Counted from the first letter of the stretch, positions 20,950 through 30,702 are shown. The stretch: 64,000 nt of DNA from Acetobacter oeni (GCF_011516825.1 NZ_WOTA01000019.1:1-64000), one strand, 5' to 3'. Notes: a model not told the origin generated them from the letters alone. Numbers and translations are program-made.

Positions 20950-22707
20950 TCAGTTGCAGCGCAGGCGTCTTATTCCCGCCGCCAGAGCGACAAATTCTCC
21001 GCTTGTCCATATGCCGTTCGCACCTTCTCCATGCGCGGTCAGCCTGATTGTGCGGTAGTGACCAGGTGGAACCCCGACTACCGGAGCAAATGGCGCGGCC
21101 CAGGTCGTTGTCTGCCCGTCGGTTGTCTGGATAGTGGTGACATCCAGTCCCTGAGGGTAAGTAGGAGGGATCATCTGAATACGGGACGGGGACAGGAGGC
21201 GGATAAGTCTTACGTCCGCCGGGCAGCGGAAATTCAGCGACACGGCGTTGGCGTTGCGGGTGATGCTGACCGCCGATGCGGCGACCGGACGCATTGTTGC
21301 GGCAAATATGAGAGGAAGCAGGCCGAACACGGGCAACCATGTCGTGATTCCGGAGATTTTCCCGAAACGTAGCAATCCGTTGAGAACAAAAGCGACGAGC
21401 AATGCGGACCAGAACCATGCCGCATGAGTCAGCAGCTTTTCATTCAGTTCCGGTGCCGTATCCATTTTGAAGATGATGAAATCAAGGCTGTCCCATGGCA
21501 TCAGGCCGGCGATATCGAAGCGGTCGTGAAACGGAAAGTCCGTATCAGCCGTCATCAGGGCCAGGCGGTTATCGAGAAATTTTGAGTTATGCTGTAGCAG
21601 GATCGCGGCGTTCAGGATGGAGACGAGCATCAGACCCGCGCCAGCAAGACGCGCGGGCAGGCCGCGCACGGCAGTCAGCCAGAAGGCCATGCCGACAGCC
21701 ATGGCAGGCATGACGACGACCCAGAAGCGTGCCGGCCAGGATTCCGCTTCAGCGCCCCAGATCATTGGCGGCAGGTAAACCCCCAGAAGAACAAGGGCCT
21801 GAATGGCCAGAACTGACCGGCGCCAGGCTCCGATGACGAGACCTGCCACAGCGAGGAGACATGCGGGACTGACTGTGAGGAGACCATGTCTGAATTCGGT
21901 AAGATGGACCATGAAGCGGTCGAACACCGTAGCGGTGCGGGGCGTGAACACGGCATCCGCGCCGGCGACCAGATGTCCGAACAGGGCGAACTGATGCCAG
22001 AGGAACAGTCCGCCCGCGAGCAGACACAGACCTGCTCCGGCGATCAGACCGGTTTGGTCACGACGTTTCCACAAATGTATGGCGGCGAACGATATCAGCG
22101 TCGCGGCGAGCAATGAGGCCCGGATGTGTACGAACGGCAGGGCCAGAGCACAGAAGACACCGGCAAGAACAGCATTTGTCCTGTTTTGTCGTCCCAAGGT
22201 CCATGATGCGGCGAGTAATGCCATCATCATCATGTCCGTATAAAACAGATGCGTATATGGAAGGACCGGGAAAGTCAGCATGACGAAGCCCGTGACGAGC
22301 AATGCTCTGGCTGACCCGAATACGGGACGGAGCAGACACGCAAGGCTGAGAACGGAAGTCAGCGCACAGATTACGGAAACCACCCGGCGTCCGCCTGTTC
22401 CGAACAATCCGACAAAGGGCGAGGCAAGGACGGACATGACAACGGGATGTCCGGGGATCGGCATGAAACCGTTGCTGACTATGCCCTGAAATTCCGGCAT
22501 TTCCTGCGCGAAGCGGCTTGTCGGCATCCGGAAACCACCGGTGTGCCAGAAGCTGAGAGCCCGATAGATATACTCCGGTTCATCGCCTGTTACGGGCATT
22601 CCTGCGAGACGTAACTGGGCACAGAGAACCGCCGCGAGAAGAATAATTATACCCGCGACAAAAAGTTTATTTTTATAAATTGATGATATTCCAGAACGGG
22701 CTTTCAT
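20950..22707 (-). CDS. polytopic membrane protein, GT-C/ArnT-like glycosyltransferase
   Basis: A 585-residue protein with about ten or more hydrophobic helices and a C-terminal soluble domain of roughly 110 residues, probably periplasmic. Early in the first loop it has GDEPEYIYRA, the acidic GDE motif placed as in GT-C glycosyltransferases. Later motifs are LPFVHIRAS and AESWPARFWVVVMPAMAVG. The ATG has AGGAAAG at good spacing. It is a paralogue of the protein at 42864-44618, which has nearly the same length and the same motifs. With the convergent GtrB-like gene it could transfer a lipid-linked sugar to lipopolysaccharide or another surface glycan; the substrate is unknown. Confidence 0.78.
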   Translation of the reverse strand: MKARSGISSIYKNKLFVAGIIILLAAVLCAQLRLAGMPVTGDEPEYIYRALSFWHTGGFRMPTSRFAQEMPEFQGIVSNGFMPIPGHPVVMSVLASPFVGLFGTGGRRVVSVICALTSVLSLACLLRPVFGSARALLVTGFVMLTFPVLPYTHLFYTDMMMMALLAASWTLGRQNRTNAVLAGVFCALALPFVHIRASLLAATLISFAAIHLWKRRDQTGLIAGAGLCLLAGGLFLWHQFALFGHLVAGADAVFTPRTATVFDRFMVHLTEFRHGLLTVSPACLLAVAGLVIGAWRRSVLAIQALVLLGVYLPPMIWGAEAESWPARFWVVVMPAMAVGMAFWLTAVRGLPARLAGAGLMLVSILNAAILLQHNSKFLDNRLALMTADTDFPFHDRFDIAGLMPWDSLDFIIFKMDTAPELNEKLLTHAAWFWSALLVAFVLNGLLRFGKISGITTWLPVFGLLPLIFAATMRPVAASAVSITRNANAVSLNFRCPADVRLIRLLSPSRIQMIPPTYPQGLDVTTIQTTDGQTTTWAAPFAPVVGVPPGHYRTIRLTAHGEGANGIWTSGEFVALAAGIRRLRCN

Positions 22708-22829
22708 ACTTTCCTGTTTATATACGAATCATCTTTGGTTCGACTCTGGTATGACGAATTATTATTTCGTGCAAACAGGCAGCAGGTCTGACCTTGCGGT
22801 CGACCTGACATTTCGATGTCGTGACGGTG

Positions 22830-23204
22830 TTATTTACTGAATTTGTTGCCAGCAGCTTTGAGCGTCGTCGTCATTTTAGTGAAGTTTGCGGCGATCCGTT
22901 GCTGAACGGCAGTACTGCCTTCGTGGATATGACTGATCTTATCGCGGGCTTCATTGCTGGCAATGGTTTCCTCGCGATTGGCTTCTTTCGAGACGCAGGC
23001 GTTATAGGCGCGGGCGGCTTTTTCATAAGCAGCGGCGCGGTCGACGCTGCTGTTGTATTTGTCGACGCCGGATACGTCCAGGGCTGGCGCTGACGGTTCG
23101 CTGCCGCAACCGGATGCGGTCCATACCGTAGCGGCGCGGGTGGCTGTACCAGAGACACCGAGCGAGAAAGCGGCAGCAAAACAGAGAAAGAGGCAGGTCT
23201 TCAT
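22830..23204 (-). CDS. hypothetical secreted protein
   Basis: A 124-residue protein beginning MKTCLFLCFAAAFSLGVSGTATRA, a Sec signal peptide with likely cleavage near TRA-A. The mature part is small and mainly helical, with two Cys (SGCGSEP and YNACVSKE) and a helical segment rich in Ala, Glu and Lys. The ATG at 23204 is chosen because a GGAAGGAAA ribosome-binding site sits 6 nt before it and the signal peptide begins there; the longer open frame to 23375 lacks both. I do not recognise a family. It lies between the GT-C-like gene and pyrC, all on the minus strand. Confidence 0.75.
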   Translation of the reverse strand: MKTCLFLCFAAAFSLGVSGTATRAATVWTASGCGSEPSAPALDVSGVDKYNSSVDRAAAYEKAARAYNACVSKEANREETIASNEARDKISHIHEGSTAVQQRIAANFTKMTTTLKAAGNKFSK

Positions 23205-23435
23205 GTGGTTTCCTTCCGGCCACGCGCCGGGACGATGGTTCAGGTTTCTGTGGCCCGCGAAAAGAACGACGGTGCCGGGATGAGGCTGAAGACGGGATGT
23301 TATATCCGGACAGTTACCCTCCCGATGCCGCCGAACCTGTCGGGTATCTGACCGATCGGGATGAGAGGCTGTCATTCCTCCCCTGCCCGTTCGTCACCTC
23401 GCGGTTTCGAAGCTCGTCCGGCGTTAACATCAGCT

Positions 23436-24755
23436 TTAAGGCAAAAAGCAGGCAAGCTGGCCGCGTGGTTCACCGATCATGGTCTCATCACGCATGATGG
23501 CCTGGCCGCGCACGATGGTGGCGACGGGCCAGCCTGTGACCTCCTGGCCGTCGAACGGGGTCCAGCCGGCGGGCGTGACGATCCGGTCGTTGGTGATCCG
23601 GCGACGGGCTTTCATGTCGACGAGGGTGAAATCGGCGTCGTATCCGGCGGCGATGCGGCCCTTGGCCTGGAGGCCGTAAACGCGGGCGGGGCCAGCGGCC
23701 ATCAGATCCGCGAGACGGCCGAGACTGAGGCGACCGGCGCTGACGTGATCGAGCATGAGCGGAACGATGGTCTGCACGCCGGTAAGACCAGCGGGACATT
23801 CGGGCCACGGTCTTGCCTTGGCTTCGAGCGGATGCGGAGCGTGATCGGAAGAGACGACATCGACGGTGCCGTTGCGGATTGCTTCCCAGCTTGCCTCGTA
23901 ATGACTGCGGTCGCGGATCGGAGGGTTCATGACAGCAAGGCCACCGAGCTGGTCGTAGCAGTCGGGGCCGAACTGAGTGAGATGGTTGACGAGGACTTCG
24001 ACTGTAGCGATGTCGCGGAATCCCTGGAGGTATTTCAGTTCTTCGGCGGTGGAAGTGTGGAGAATATGGGCGGGGCGCCGGGTTTTACGGGCCAGAGCCA
24101 TGATGCGGCGGGTGCCGAGAAAGGCACATTCGACATCGCGCCAGACGGCATGGGTGCTGTAGGGCATACCGGAGTGGAACTCTTTTCGGCGGGCCTGGAG
24201 GCGGTATTCGTCTTCGGAGTGATAGGCGATGCGGCGGTGGCCGTGGCGCATGACGGCCTCAAGCCCGGTATCGTCTTCGATCATCAGATTGCCGGTGGAG
24301 GACCCGGCAAAAACCTTGACGGCGCAGACTCCCTCGAACTGTTCGTATTCAGCGAGATGTTCGGTGTTTTCTCTTGTGGCGCCGACGTAGAAGCCGAAAT
24401 CGGTCCAGGAGTGACGTGAGGCATATTCCTGTTTCCAGCGCAGCATCTCGTTGTTTGTGATGGGCGGACTGGTGTTCGGCATGTCGAACACGGTTGTGAT
24501 GCCGCCGAGAGCTGCGGCATGGGTTCCGGTCGGAATACTCTCCACGGCGGCATTGCCGGGATCGCGGAGATGAACATGGGCGTCGATAAGACCGGGGAGG
24601 ACGTGCAGGCCGGCGGCGTCGATGGTTTCAGCGGCTTCGGCAGTTGCGGAGACAGTCAAGTCGGCAATGCGGCCGGAAATCACACCGATATCGGTTTTTG
24701 CTTCGCCCCAGGGGAGGATGCAGGTTCCGTTCCGGATGATCAGGTCGTAGCGCAT
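23436..24755 (-). CDS. pyrC: dihydroorotase
   Basis: Zinc amidohydrolase, 439 residues, converting carbamoyl aspartate to dihydroorotate in pyrimidine synthesis. Signatures are GLIDAHVHLRDPG near residue 55 (HxH metal ligands), the carboxylated-Lys segment AVKVFAGSSTGN near residue 146, His ligands in AYHSEDE and PAHILHTSTAEE, and VVSSDHAPHPLEAK with the catalytic Asp near residue 300. The length and the SSDHAPH form fit class I dihydroorotases; allantoinase is a close relative and the main alternative. No other pyr gene is adjacent in the window. No good ribosome-binding site is seen before the ATG at 24755. Confidence 0.87.
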   Translation of the reverse strand: MRYDLIIRNGTCILPWGEAKTDIGVISGRIADLTVSATAEAAETIDAAGLHVLPGLIDAHVHLRDPGNAAVESIPTGTHAAALGGITTVFDMPNTSPPITNNEMLRWKQEYASRHSWTDFGFYVGATRENTEHLAEYEQFEGVCAVKVFAGSSTGNLMIEDDTGLEAVMRHGHRRIAYHSEDEYRLQARRKEFHSGMPYSTHAVWRDVECAFLGTRRIMALARKTRRPAHILHTSTAEELKYLQGFRDIATVEVLVNHLTQFGPDCYDQLGGLAVMNPPIRDRSHYEASWEAIRNGTVDVVSSDHAPHPLEAKARPWPECPAGLTGVQTIVPLMLDHVSAGRLSLGRLADLMAAGPARVYGLQAKGRIAAGYDADFTLVDMKARRRITNDRIVTPAGWTPFDGQEVTGWPVATIVRGQAIMRDETMIGEPRGQLACFLP

Positions 24756-25074
24756 GGGCCGGTCTTTCCTGTCGTGTGCGACGGATCGCAGCGTTTCGGT
24801 TTGTGTGTTTTGTTTACGCGATCGGGCGGCGGCGTCCTAGTCTGGATCGGCATTCGGGGATGCTGCCTCAGCGTGCAGATACATTTATCGGACGGGTGCG
24901 GTATCACGAGGATGCGGGCGGAATGGTCGATGGTCATTCGGGAAGATTTCCGATTACATATCAGGCTTGCTGAAGCGGAGGCGGTCCATCTGGTAACGCG
25001 GGAGCGTTTGTCTTCAGTTATTCCGGCTGGAAGCGGCGCGTTTCAGTCCTGCACCGCTCTGTCAGGCTGAATTC
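24756..25074. other. 319-nt gap upstream of pyrC
   Basis: This stretch separates the divergent-facing ends of pyrC (start) and the broken CAAX protease gene (end). A 46-codon plus-strand ORF from an ATG near 24930 to a TGA near 25070 (MVIREDFRLHIRLAEAEAV...) has no recognised family and no clear ribosome-binding site. I see no promoter close to consensus and no terminator hairpin. Confidence 0.4.
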
Positions 25075-25725
25075 TCAGTGATGATGCCATGCGGCGCCGG
25101 TATAGAAAAAACGTCCATGGTCGACGGTGAAAATCAGGCAGCCGCAGAATGTATGTTCCAGACGGGTCAGTTTCAGAGATCTGTGTCGGGCGTAATCACG
25201 GGCGAAGAGGAAACCGCCGGCAAGTGTCATGACGATTGCGATCGGGTTGAGAAAGATGATGTGAGCAGAGCCGAAGCTGAGAGAACTGACGGCGATGAGG
25301 ATCGTGGTTCGACCAAAGAGTGGCGCGTAACGGGTAAACAGGAACTGGCGACAGAGCATTTCCTGCGGCCAGACGGAGAGCAGTGGCTACAGGACCATGA
25401 GCGCGCTCCGGAATAATGGGCTGTGCAGGGGCAGGTTAAGGAATGTCCGTGGCCAGATCCACCAGCTTGTCAGCGTGATGAGGAAACCGGGTATTCCGAA
25501 GCGGATGAACAGCTTACTGCGTTCGTGATCCGGATCGTGAGGCGCTGGTGCTTCACGCTTTGTAGTGAGCCAGGCGAAGCCGGCGCCGAGCCAGAGTGCG
25601 GCGAAAAGCACGCCGGGACGACGGATGACGAGGATCAGGAGCGGGGCACCGATGAAAATGAATGCGAATTCGAGGGTGAGGCGAAGTCGGTAACAGGCGG
25701 AGATTACCGGTATGGATTGCAGCAT
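25075..25725 (-). pseudogene. CPBP (CAAX) intramembrane metalloprotease with in-frame TAG
   Basis: Reading the minus strand from an ATG at 25725 gives a polytopic membrane protein of the Abi/CAAX protease family, interrupted by one TAG at 25389..25387. The frame continues without shift on the far side. The N-terminal part has three or four hydrophobic helices. Directly after the stop comes PLLSVWPQEMLCRQFLFTRY, the family's first active-site motif (E...R), then FGSAHIIFLNP (second motif His) and LEHTFCGCLIFTVDHG (third). All catalytic motifs are after the stop, so the truncated product would be inactive. One base change would restore Tyr (TAC/TAT). A sequencing error or suppression is possible. 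Confidence 0.82.
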
Positions 25726-25844
25726 ACAGCTTATGTTTCCGGCTTGTGGCATGAAGCCGGGACAGGAAGACCGCTTGCGTGTAATCGGGCCGTTCGTTCA
25801 TTGTAGTACGAACTGCCGGGATGTACGACGTGCAGAGGGATGGA

Positions 25845-26480
25845 ATGAACAGCAGGGCCAGAGTGATTTCTCTTTCCAGGCGGGTGCCACATCGTCATAC
25901 ACTCTCTGAAGATATCTATGCTTTCCTTATTGGCTGCTCGATGATTGTGATCGGGCTTGCCTGTTTACATAAGGCGGGGCTGGTGACGGGTGGTGTGGCG
26001 GGGATTGCTCTGCTGGTTTCATATTTTGTTCCTGTTTCTCCGGGAGTTCTGTTTTCCCTCATCAACATTCCGTTTCTGATCTTTGCTTTTAAGGCAATGG
26101 GACATTCTTTTGCCCTTAGGACCGTGATTGTAAGCGTATCAGTCACGGTCCTGGCGCTGGGTGTGCCGGACGTGATCGGTCTAAGCTATATCGATCCTGT
26201 TTTTGCAGCGATTTTCGGGGGGACTATTATCGGTATGGGCATTCTGTCACTGGCACGACATCGGGCTGGCGTGGGTGGCACGGGTGTTGTGACCCTGTGG
26301 TTGCAAAAGAAGCGCGGGATCAATGCCGGGCGAACGCAGCTTGCGATTGATACGGTGATTTTGCTGGTGTCGTTGCTGGCTCTGCCCTGGCGGCAGGTTC
26401 TGATTTCAGCGCTCAGCGCGGCGGCACTGAGCGGAGTGATGATCGTGTTTCATCGACCGGAACGGTATCTGGGGCATTGA
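25845..26480 (+). CDS. YitT family membrane protein (DUF161)
   Basis: A 211-residue integral membrane protein with about five or six hydrophobic helices starting near residue 25. The order of Gly-rich helices (GLVTGGVAGIALLVSYF, IFGGTIIGMGILSLARHRAGVGGTGVVTLW, INAGRTQLAIDTVILLVSL) matches the YitT/DUF161 family of uncharacterised inner-membrane proteins. The ATG at 25845 has GAGGGA about 6 nt upstream and replaces a longer open frame from 25821. Some relatives are linked with small-molecule transport, but the function is not established. It is divergent from the broken CAAX protease gene. Confidence 0.82.
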   Translation: MNSRARVISLSRRVPHRHTLSEDIYAFLIGCSMIVIGLACLHKAGLVTGGVAGIALLVSYFVPVSPGVLFSLINIPFLIFAFKAMGHSFALRTVIVSVSVTVLALGVPDVIGLSYIDPVFAAIFGGTIIGMGILSLARHRAGVGGTGVVTLWLQKKRGINAGRTQLAIDTVILLVSLLALPWRQVLISALSAAALSGVMIVFHRPERYLGH

Positions 26481-26778
26481 AGGACGGATGTCCCGCAAGC
26501 TCCCTGGACGGGTGCCTTTCGTTCCCGGCTTGATGTCTGATGCTGTCGCCAGGATTGAGCATCTGATGAGCCCCGCGTCCGATAGTCCTCCTCACTCCGA
26601 TCATGATGGAGGGGTGGTATATTATTTATTTCTGCTAACAGCTCTATAATCGTCAGATGTTTTTATTTAGAAAAAACAGATGATAATTGTGTTTCGTAAT
26701 TATTCATTACTCCCACCGTCCGGAAAACTCTGATTTTTTCTCAGTATTCTGATTTTATTACGTCTGTTCTCCGTTTTT
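26481..26778. other. A+T-rich convergent gap
   Basis: About 300 nt between the convergent ends of the YitT gene and the asparagine synthase gene. The second half (26630-26770) is clearly more A+T-rich than its surroundings and contains several T-runs (near 26732 and 26775) that could help terminate transcription. I do not find a strong stem next to them. No ORF worth reporting is present. Confidence 0.4.
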
Positions 26779-28554
26779 TCAGGCAGAAAGTATCTCGAAA
26801 ACGTCTTTTGTGCGGTCCATGCCTTCCAGGTGAACGCGATGCCAGAGGGCGTAGAAAAGAAGAGTCCAGGCAGCGGGGGCGGCTTTGCGGACAGAGGCGT
26901 TCGCGAAGAGAGTGCGGACGCTGGCAGGATCGGCTATGGCTGCAATGAAAGGTTGCCGGGCCATGAGTGGTCCCAGGCGGGAGGATTCCTGTGCGATCCA
27001 TTCTCCGACGGGCACGGTAAAGCCTTTCTTGGGAGCAAAAGGATCTGCGTTCGGGAGTTCGCGTTCGAGCCAGCGGCGGAGGAGGTATTTGCCTTTACCG
27101 TCCCGGATACGCAGGGTGTCGGGGAGGCGCCAGGTGGCGTTGGCTATGGCCGGATCGAGCAGTGGCGTCCGGCCTTCGAGACCATGATCCATCAGGCAGC
27201 GGTCGAGTTTGAGAAGCAGGTCGTTGGGAAGCCATTCGGCCATGTCGATGGCCTGAAAGGCTGAAAGACGCGTGGGGATATGTGTCAGATCGCGTTCGGT
27301 GGTGGTGAGGCTGTTACGCCAGTGGGCGGAGTGGTCAGGACGGAGCACGTCAAGACCATCAAAGATACCTTTGCGGCGCATTTTGCGACCGCCGCGCCAC
27401 CAGGGACGGAGGGCACGGCGGTACCGACCGTAACCGGCGAAAAGTTCGTCGCCGCCTTCACCGGAGAGAACGACCGTGGCGCTTTCGCGGGCGCGGCGGG
27501 CAAGGAGCCAGGTCGGGACGATCGCATAATCAGCGACCGGATCGTCCATGCATCCGGCTATAGCGGGGAGATGCCGCCAGAAATCTTCTCGCTTGATACG
27601 AACGATTTCGTGAATCGCGCCTGTTGACTGAGCAAGGTGGGCGGCCTGTTCGCTTTCGTTGGCGACGTTGCTGGTATCGAAGGTCGCCGTCCATGTCAGA
27701 AGTCGTGCGCCCTGCCCTGCTTCACGACGCAGGCGCGACATGGCGGCGAGGACGGTGCTGCTGTCGATGCCACCGGAGAGGAACAGGCCGAAAGGGACAT
27801 CGGCGCGTTCATGGACACGGACGCTGTCCATGATGGCTGCGTCGAGACGTGTCAGCGCAGCGCGTTCGTCGATCTGCTCGACGGGGCCGGACGGAAGAGC
27901 TGACTGGCGTGTACGGTGTGTGATGCATCCTGATTTTATATGGAGGGTTTCTCCTGGCAGGATGCGGGAGATGCCTGGAAAGATCGTGGGGCTGCCGGTG
28001 GTGAACTGGAGTTGCAGAAGTTCGCTGCGTTTGACGGGATCAATGCCGGGCGGGACAAGACCGGCGGCAATCAGGGTGGCGGGTTCCGAGGCAAAGGCGA
28101 TACCGTCCGGAAGTTCGCTGATGTAGAGCGGCTTGATACCAAACGGGTCACGGGCGAGAACCAGAGAGTTCTGGTCACTATCATAGATAGCGATAGCATA
28201 CATACCGCGCAGGCGAAGGGCGAAGGCAGTTTTGTCACGTTGCCAGAGACGGAGGGCGGATTCGCAATCGCTGCCGGTGGTGTAATGATCGTTTCCGATC
28301 TCGGCACGCATGTCGGGATCGTTGTAGATCTCGCCATTGGCGATCATGGCGGCGGAGCCGGCATGAATGGGCTGGTCACCCCCTTCGAGATCTATGATCG
28401 ACAGGCGGGTATGGATAAGATCGGCGCGGACGAGGCGTTCGATTCTGATGCCGTTCGGGCCACGATGGGCGAGCGCTGACGCGAAACGATCAAGCGTAGC
28501 ATCGTCACGTGGTGCGGCGCCGGGTTTGTAAACGATACCGCCGATCCCGCACAT
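26779..28554 (-). CDS. asparagine synthase (glutamine-hydrolysing)-like amidotransferase
   Basis: A 591-residue two-domain enzyme. The N-terminal class II glutaminase domain starts MCGIGGIVY, with Cys2 as nucleophile, and has RGPNG and RLSIIDLEGGDQPI. The C-terminal synthetase domain has the ATP PP-loop FLSGGIDSSTVLA near residue 260, and VVLSGEGGDELFAGYGRY. The start is fixed by the need for Cys2; the open frame to 28779 is ignored. It begins one base after the stop of the upstream glycosyltransferase gene, so it belongs to a three-gene operon with GT9 and GT4. In such loci these enzymes often amidate a sugar acid or peptide in surface glycans rather than make free asparagine. Both are possible. 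Confidence 0.9.
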   Translation of the reverse strand: MCGIGGIVYKPGAAPRDDATLDRFASALAHRGPNGIRIERLVRADLIHTRLSIIDLEGGDQPIHAGSAAMIANGEIYNDPDMRAEIGNDHYTTGSDCESALRLWQRDKTAFALRLRGMYAIAIYDSDQNSLVLARDPFGIKPLYISELPDGIAFASEPATLIAAGLVPPGIDPVKRSELLQLQFTTGSPTIFPGISRILPGETLHIKSGCITHRTRQSALPSGPVEQIDERAALTRLDAAIMDSVRVHERADVPFGLFLSGGIDSSTVLAAMSRLRREAGQGARLLTWTATFDTSNVANESEQAAHLAQSTGAIHEIVRIKREDFWRHLPAIAGCMDDPVADYAIVPTWLLARRARESATVVLSGEGGDELFAGYGRYRRALRPWWRGGRKMRRKGIFDGLDVLRPDHSAHWRNSLTTTERDLTHIPTRLSAFQAIDMAEWLPNDLLLKLDRCLMDHGLEGRTPLLDPAIANATWRLPDTLRIRDGKGKYLLRRWLERELPNADPFAPKKGFTVPVGEWIAQESSRLGPLMARQPFIAAIADPASVRTLFANASVRKAAPAAWTLLFYALWHRVHLEGMDRTKDVFEILSA

Positions 28555-28555
28555 C

Positions 28556-29794
28556 TCAGGCGCCCTGGTAAGCGTCGGGGGCGACGCGCCGGAGAAACAC
28601 GGACCAGGCCGCCAGAACGGGTTTGGGAGCAAAATCGTGTTCGTAGGTGGCGCGACCGGCAACGGCGAGGCGGTGGGCCAGAGCATGGTCGGACAGGACG
28701 GTCTGCATGGCGGCGGCGAGCATTTTGTCGTCATCAATGCTGGCGAGGAGGCCATTGCGTCCGTGGACGATAAGTTCACGGGGACCTTGTGAGGCAGCGG
28801 CCACGACGGGACGGACGGCGGAGAAGCCTTCGATCACGACGTTGCCGAGCGGTTCGTGGCGCGAGGGGCAGACGAACAGGTCGCAGGCGCGGATGAGGCC
28901 TGGCGGATCGACCCAGCCGGGCATGTGAACACGGTCAGAGACACGCTCGGTACGGGTCAGAGTTTCCAGGGCTTCGCGTTCCGGTCCCTCCCCGGCGATC
29001 ATCAGGTGGACGCCGGGGACGCGGGCGATGGCGCGGATGAGAACATCAAAGGCCTTATTGGTGTGCAGACGTCCGAGAGCGAGGATGAACGGAACACCAT
29101 CGGGAATTTCGGCAGGACGTTTCGGGGCGACGTGTCCGATGTCGGTGGCGAAATTGGGGACATAGTGAACCTGGCTTTCCGGCCAGCCCTGTCGTGTCAT
29201 CCAGGAGACCAGCCCGCGGGTGTTGCCTATGAGGTGGGTGCATCGGCGGTAATAGGAGAGGTCATAAAAGCCTCCCAGGCGTCCGGTGAGCGTCCACGGG
29301 CCGGTCGGTGTGAAACGGGCGGCGCGATTCATCCAGGCGACGACGACAGTGGGAGAGAAGTTTTTCAGGGCTGCGTTGAGGCGGGGCCGGGTGAGGAGGT
29401 CGGCCTGCCCGCCGAAGCGGAGTTCGCGCGGCGTAAGGTTTCCGGCCTGGAGCCGGACGAGACGTTCGGCATTACGGCGAATGACCGGGAGAACGTCGAG
29501 ACCGCTTTTTGCCTGAGCGATACAAAGACGTTCGAAGAAAAGCTCGGCGCCTCCGGCTGCGGCGCCGGCCATGACGTGGGCGACGCGAACCGGAGTTACG
29601 GGGGGCTCGGGCAACGGCAGTTCGCCGGGATCCAGGATTTCCGGTACGGATTTATGGAATGGCTCCGGGGACAAGGTCGATGAAAGGGACGCAATCGTCC
29701 GGACATGGGGCGGCGTTCCCGGGTGCGGTCCGGGATATGGGTCTGGTATTGAGTCGCCCCCGTCCCGGAACAATTCATTTTTTATGCCGCTCAC
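28556..29794 (-). CDS. glycosyltransferase family 4 (group 1)
   Basis: A 412-residue GT-B glycosyltransferase. The C-terminal donor-binding half is clear: FILALGRLHTNKAFDVLIRA, LMIAGEGPEREALETL, DLFVCPSRHEPLGNVVIEGFSAVRPVVAA and the acidic E near the end of that block. The N-terminal half has a VAHVMAGAAAGGAELFFERLC acceptor-domain start preceded by about 70 proline-rich residues of doubtful reality. The GTG start at 29794 overlaps the stop of the upstream GT9 gene by 4 nt, and an internal start nearer residue 68 is possible. It acts at the cytoplasmic face in building a lipopolysaccharide or exopolysaccharide; the sugar is unknown. Confidence 0.88.
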   Translation of the reverse strand: MSGIKNELFRDGGDSIPDPYPGPHPGTPPHVRTIASLSSTLSPEPFHKSVPEILDPGELPLPEPPVTPVRVAHVMAGAAAGGAELFFERLCIAQAKSGLDVLPVIRRNAERLVRLQAGNLTPRELRFGGQADLLTRPRLNAALKNFSPTVVVAWMNRAARFTPTGPWTLTGRLGGFYDLSYYRRCTHLIGNTRGLVSWMTRQGWPESQVHYVPNFATDIGHVAPKRPAEIPDGVPFILALGRLHTNKAFDVLIRAIARVPGVHLMIAGEGPEREALETLTRTERVSDRVHMPGWVDPPGLIRACDLFVCPSRHEPLGNVVIEGFSAVRPVVAAASQGPRELIVHGRNGLLASIDDDKMLAAAMQTVLSDHALAHRLAVAGRATYEHDFAPKPVLAAWSVFLRRVAPDAYQGA

Positions 29795-30702
29795 GATTTT
29801 TGCTCCGGGGCAGCGACTGGCAGCATGGTCAGGGCGCGATCAATGACGGCCTGTATTTCCAGCCCGGCTATGGGCGCTTCGCCTTCCGGGCCGGGTGCGG
29901 CGATCCATGTGGCGTTCTGACCACTCGGGGCGTATTCACTGGCTTTTGAAGGGCCGAACAGGCCAAGCGTCTGAATGCCGGCGGCGGCGGCCAGGTGCAT
30001 CAGGCCTGAATCATTTCCGATAAACAGAGCGCAGAGTTCGAGCATGGCAGCAGTCTCTGCGAGGGTGAAGCGTCCCCCGGCGTCGATGCTGCCGGGGATA
30101 GCGAGGAGCGGAGCGGCTGTTTGCCGTTCGGTTTCTCCCGGACCATAGAACACGGCGAGGCGCATGTCAGGTCGTGCTTCTGAGAGTGCTGTCCAGAGAA
30201 CAACGAAGTGGTCGGCGGGCCAGATTTTACCGGACCAGTTGGCAGTGGGGCCGAGCGCGATCAGGGGCTGTGTACCGAGGAGGGCGCGTGCTTTTTCCGT
30301 GTCCCGGGGATCTGTCCAGATCACCGGCATGGGCGGCGGGGCGAGCCCGAAGAGTTGTGCAACGTGGGCGAGGCGCGGGCCAGGCCGGCGTCCGCCGCGC
30401 ATGATCCGACGCCGGCGCGCCCACAGGAAGAAGCTGGTGGCGGAACCGCGCAGATCGACGATGAGATCCCATCGGGTCAGAACACAGTGACGCCAGAGAT
30501 CGATCCAGTGGAGATCGTAGCGGCGTTTGGTAACGGTGATGACCCGATCGAGCCCGGGCATATGCTGAAACAGTCCGGCGGCAACAGGACCGCAGGCGAT
30601 GGTAAAGCGGGCGCCGGGGCAGGTCTGGCGCAGATATTCCAGAAGACCGGTGGAAATGACCGCGTCGCCGAGGCGGCTTGCCGTGATAAAAAGAATGCGC
30701 AT
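29791..30702 (-). CDS. glycosyltransferase family 9 (heptosyltransferase-like)
   Basis: ADP-heptose:LPS heptosyltransferase-type enzyme of 303 residues. The start MRILFITASRLGDAVISTGLLEYLR is the family N-terminus. It continues with DLIVDLRGSATS, IALGPTANWSGKIWP and the C-terminal FIGNDSGLMHLAAAAGIQTLGLFGPS motif that binds the nucleotide sugar. The frame is open 44 codons further upstream (to 30834) with a basic, proline-rich extension; 30702 is chosen on homology although no strong ribosome-binding site is seen. It is first in a GT9-GT4-amidotransferase operon with overlapping ends, pointing to lipopolysaccharide core or surface glycan synthesis. Confidence 0.87.
   Translation of the reverse strand: MRILFITASRLGDAVISTGLLEYLRQTCPGARFTIACGPVAAGLFQHMPGLDRVITVTKRRYDLHWIDLWRHCVLTRWDLIVDLRGSATSFFLWARRRRIMRGGRRPGPRLAHVAQLFGLAPPPMPVIWTDPRDTEKARALLGTQPLIALGPTANWSGKIWPADHFVVLWTALSEARPDMRLAVFYGPGETERQTAAPLLAIPGSIDAGGRFTLAETAAMLELCALFIGNDSGLMHLAAAAGIQTLGLFGPSKASEYAPSGQNATWIAAPGPEGEAPIAGLEIQAVIDRALTMLPVAAPEQKS

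Noticed and set aside
23361-24419. 352-codon plus-strand ORF opposite pyrC
   Set aside because: It is antisense to dihydroorotase, with a Gly/Asp-rich composition typical of shadow frames.
26640-26720. Possible hairpin around the repeated CATCTG/CAGATG words
   Set aside because: The words form a direct repeat rather than a stable inverted one, so no terminator was called there.
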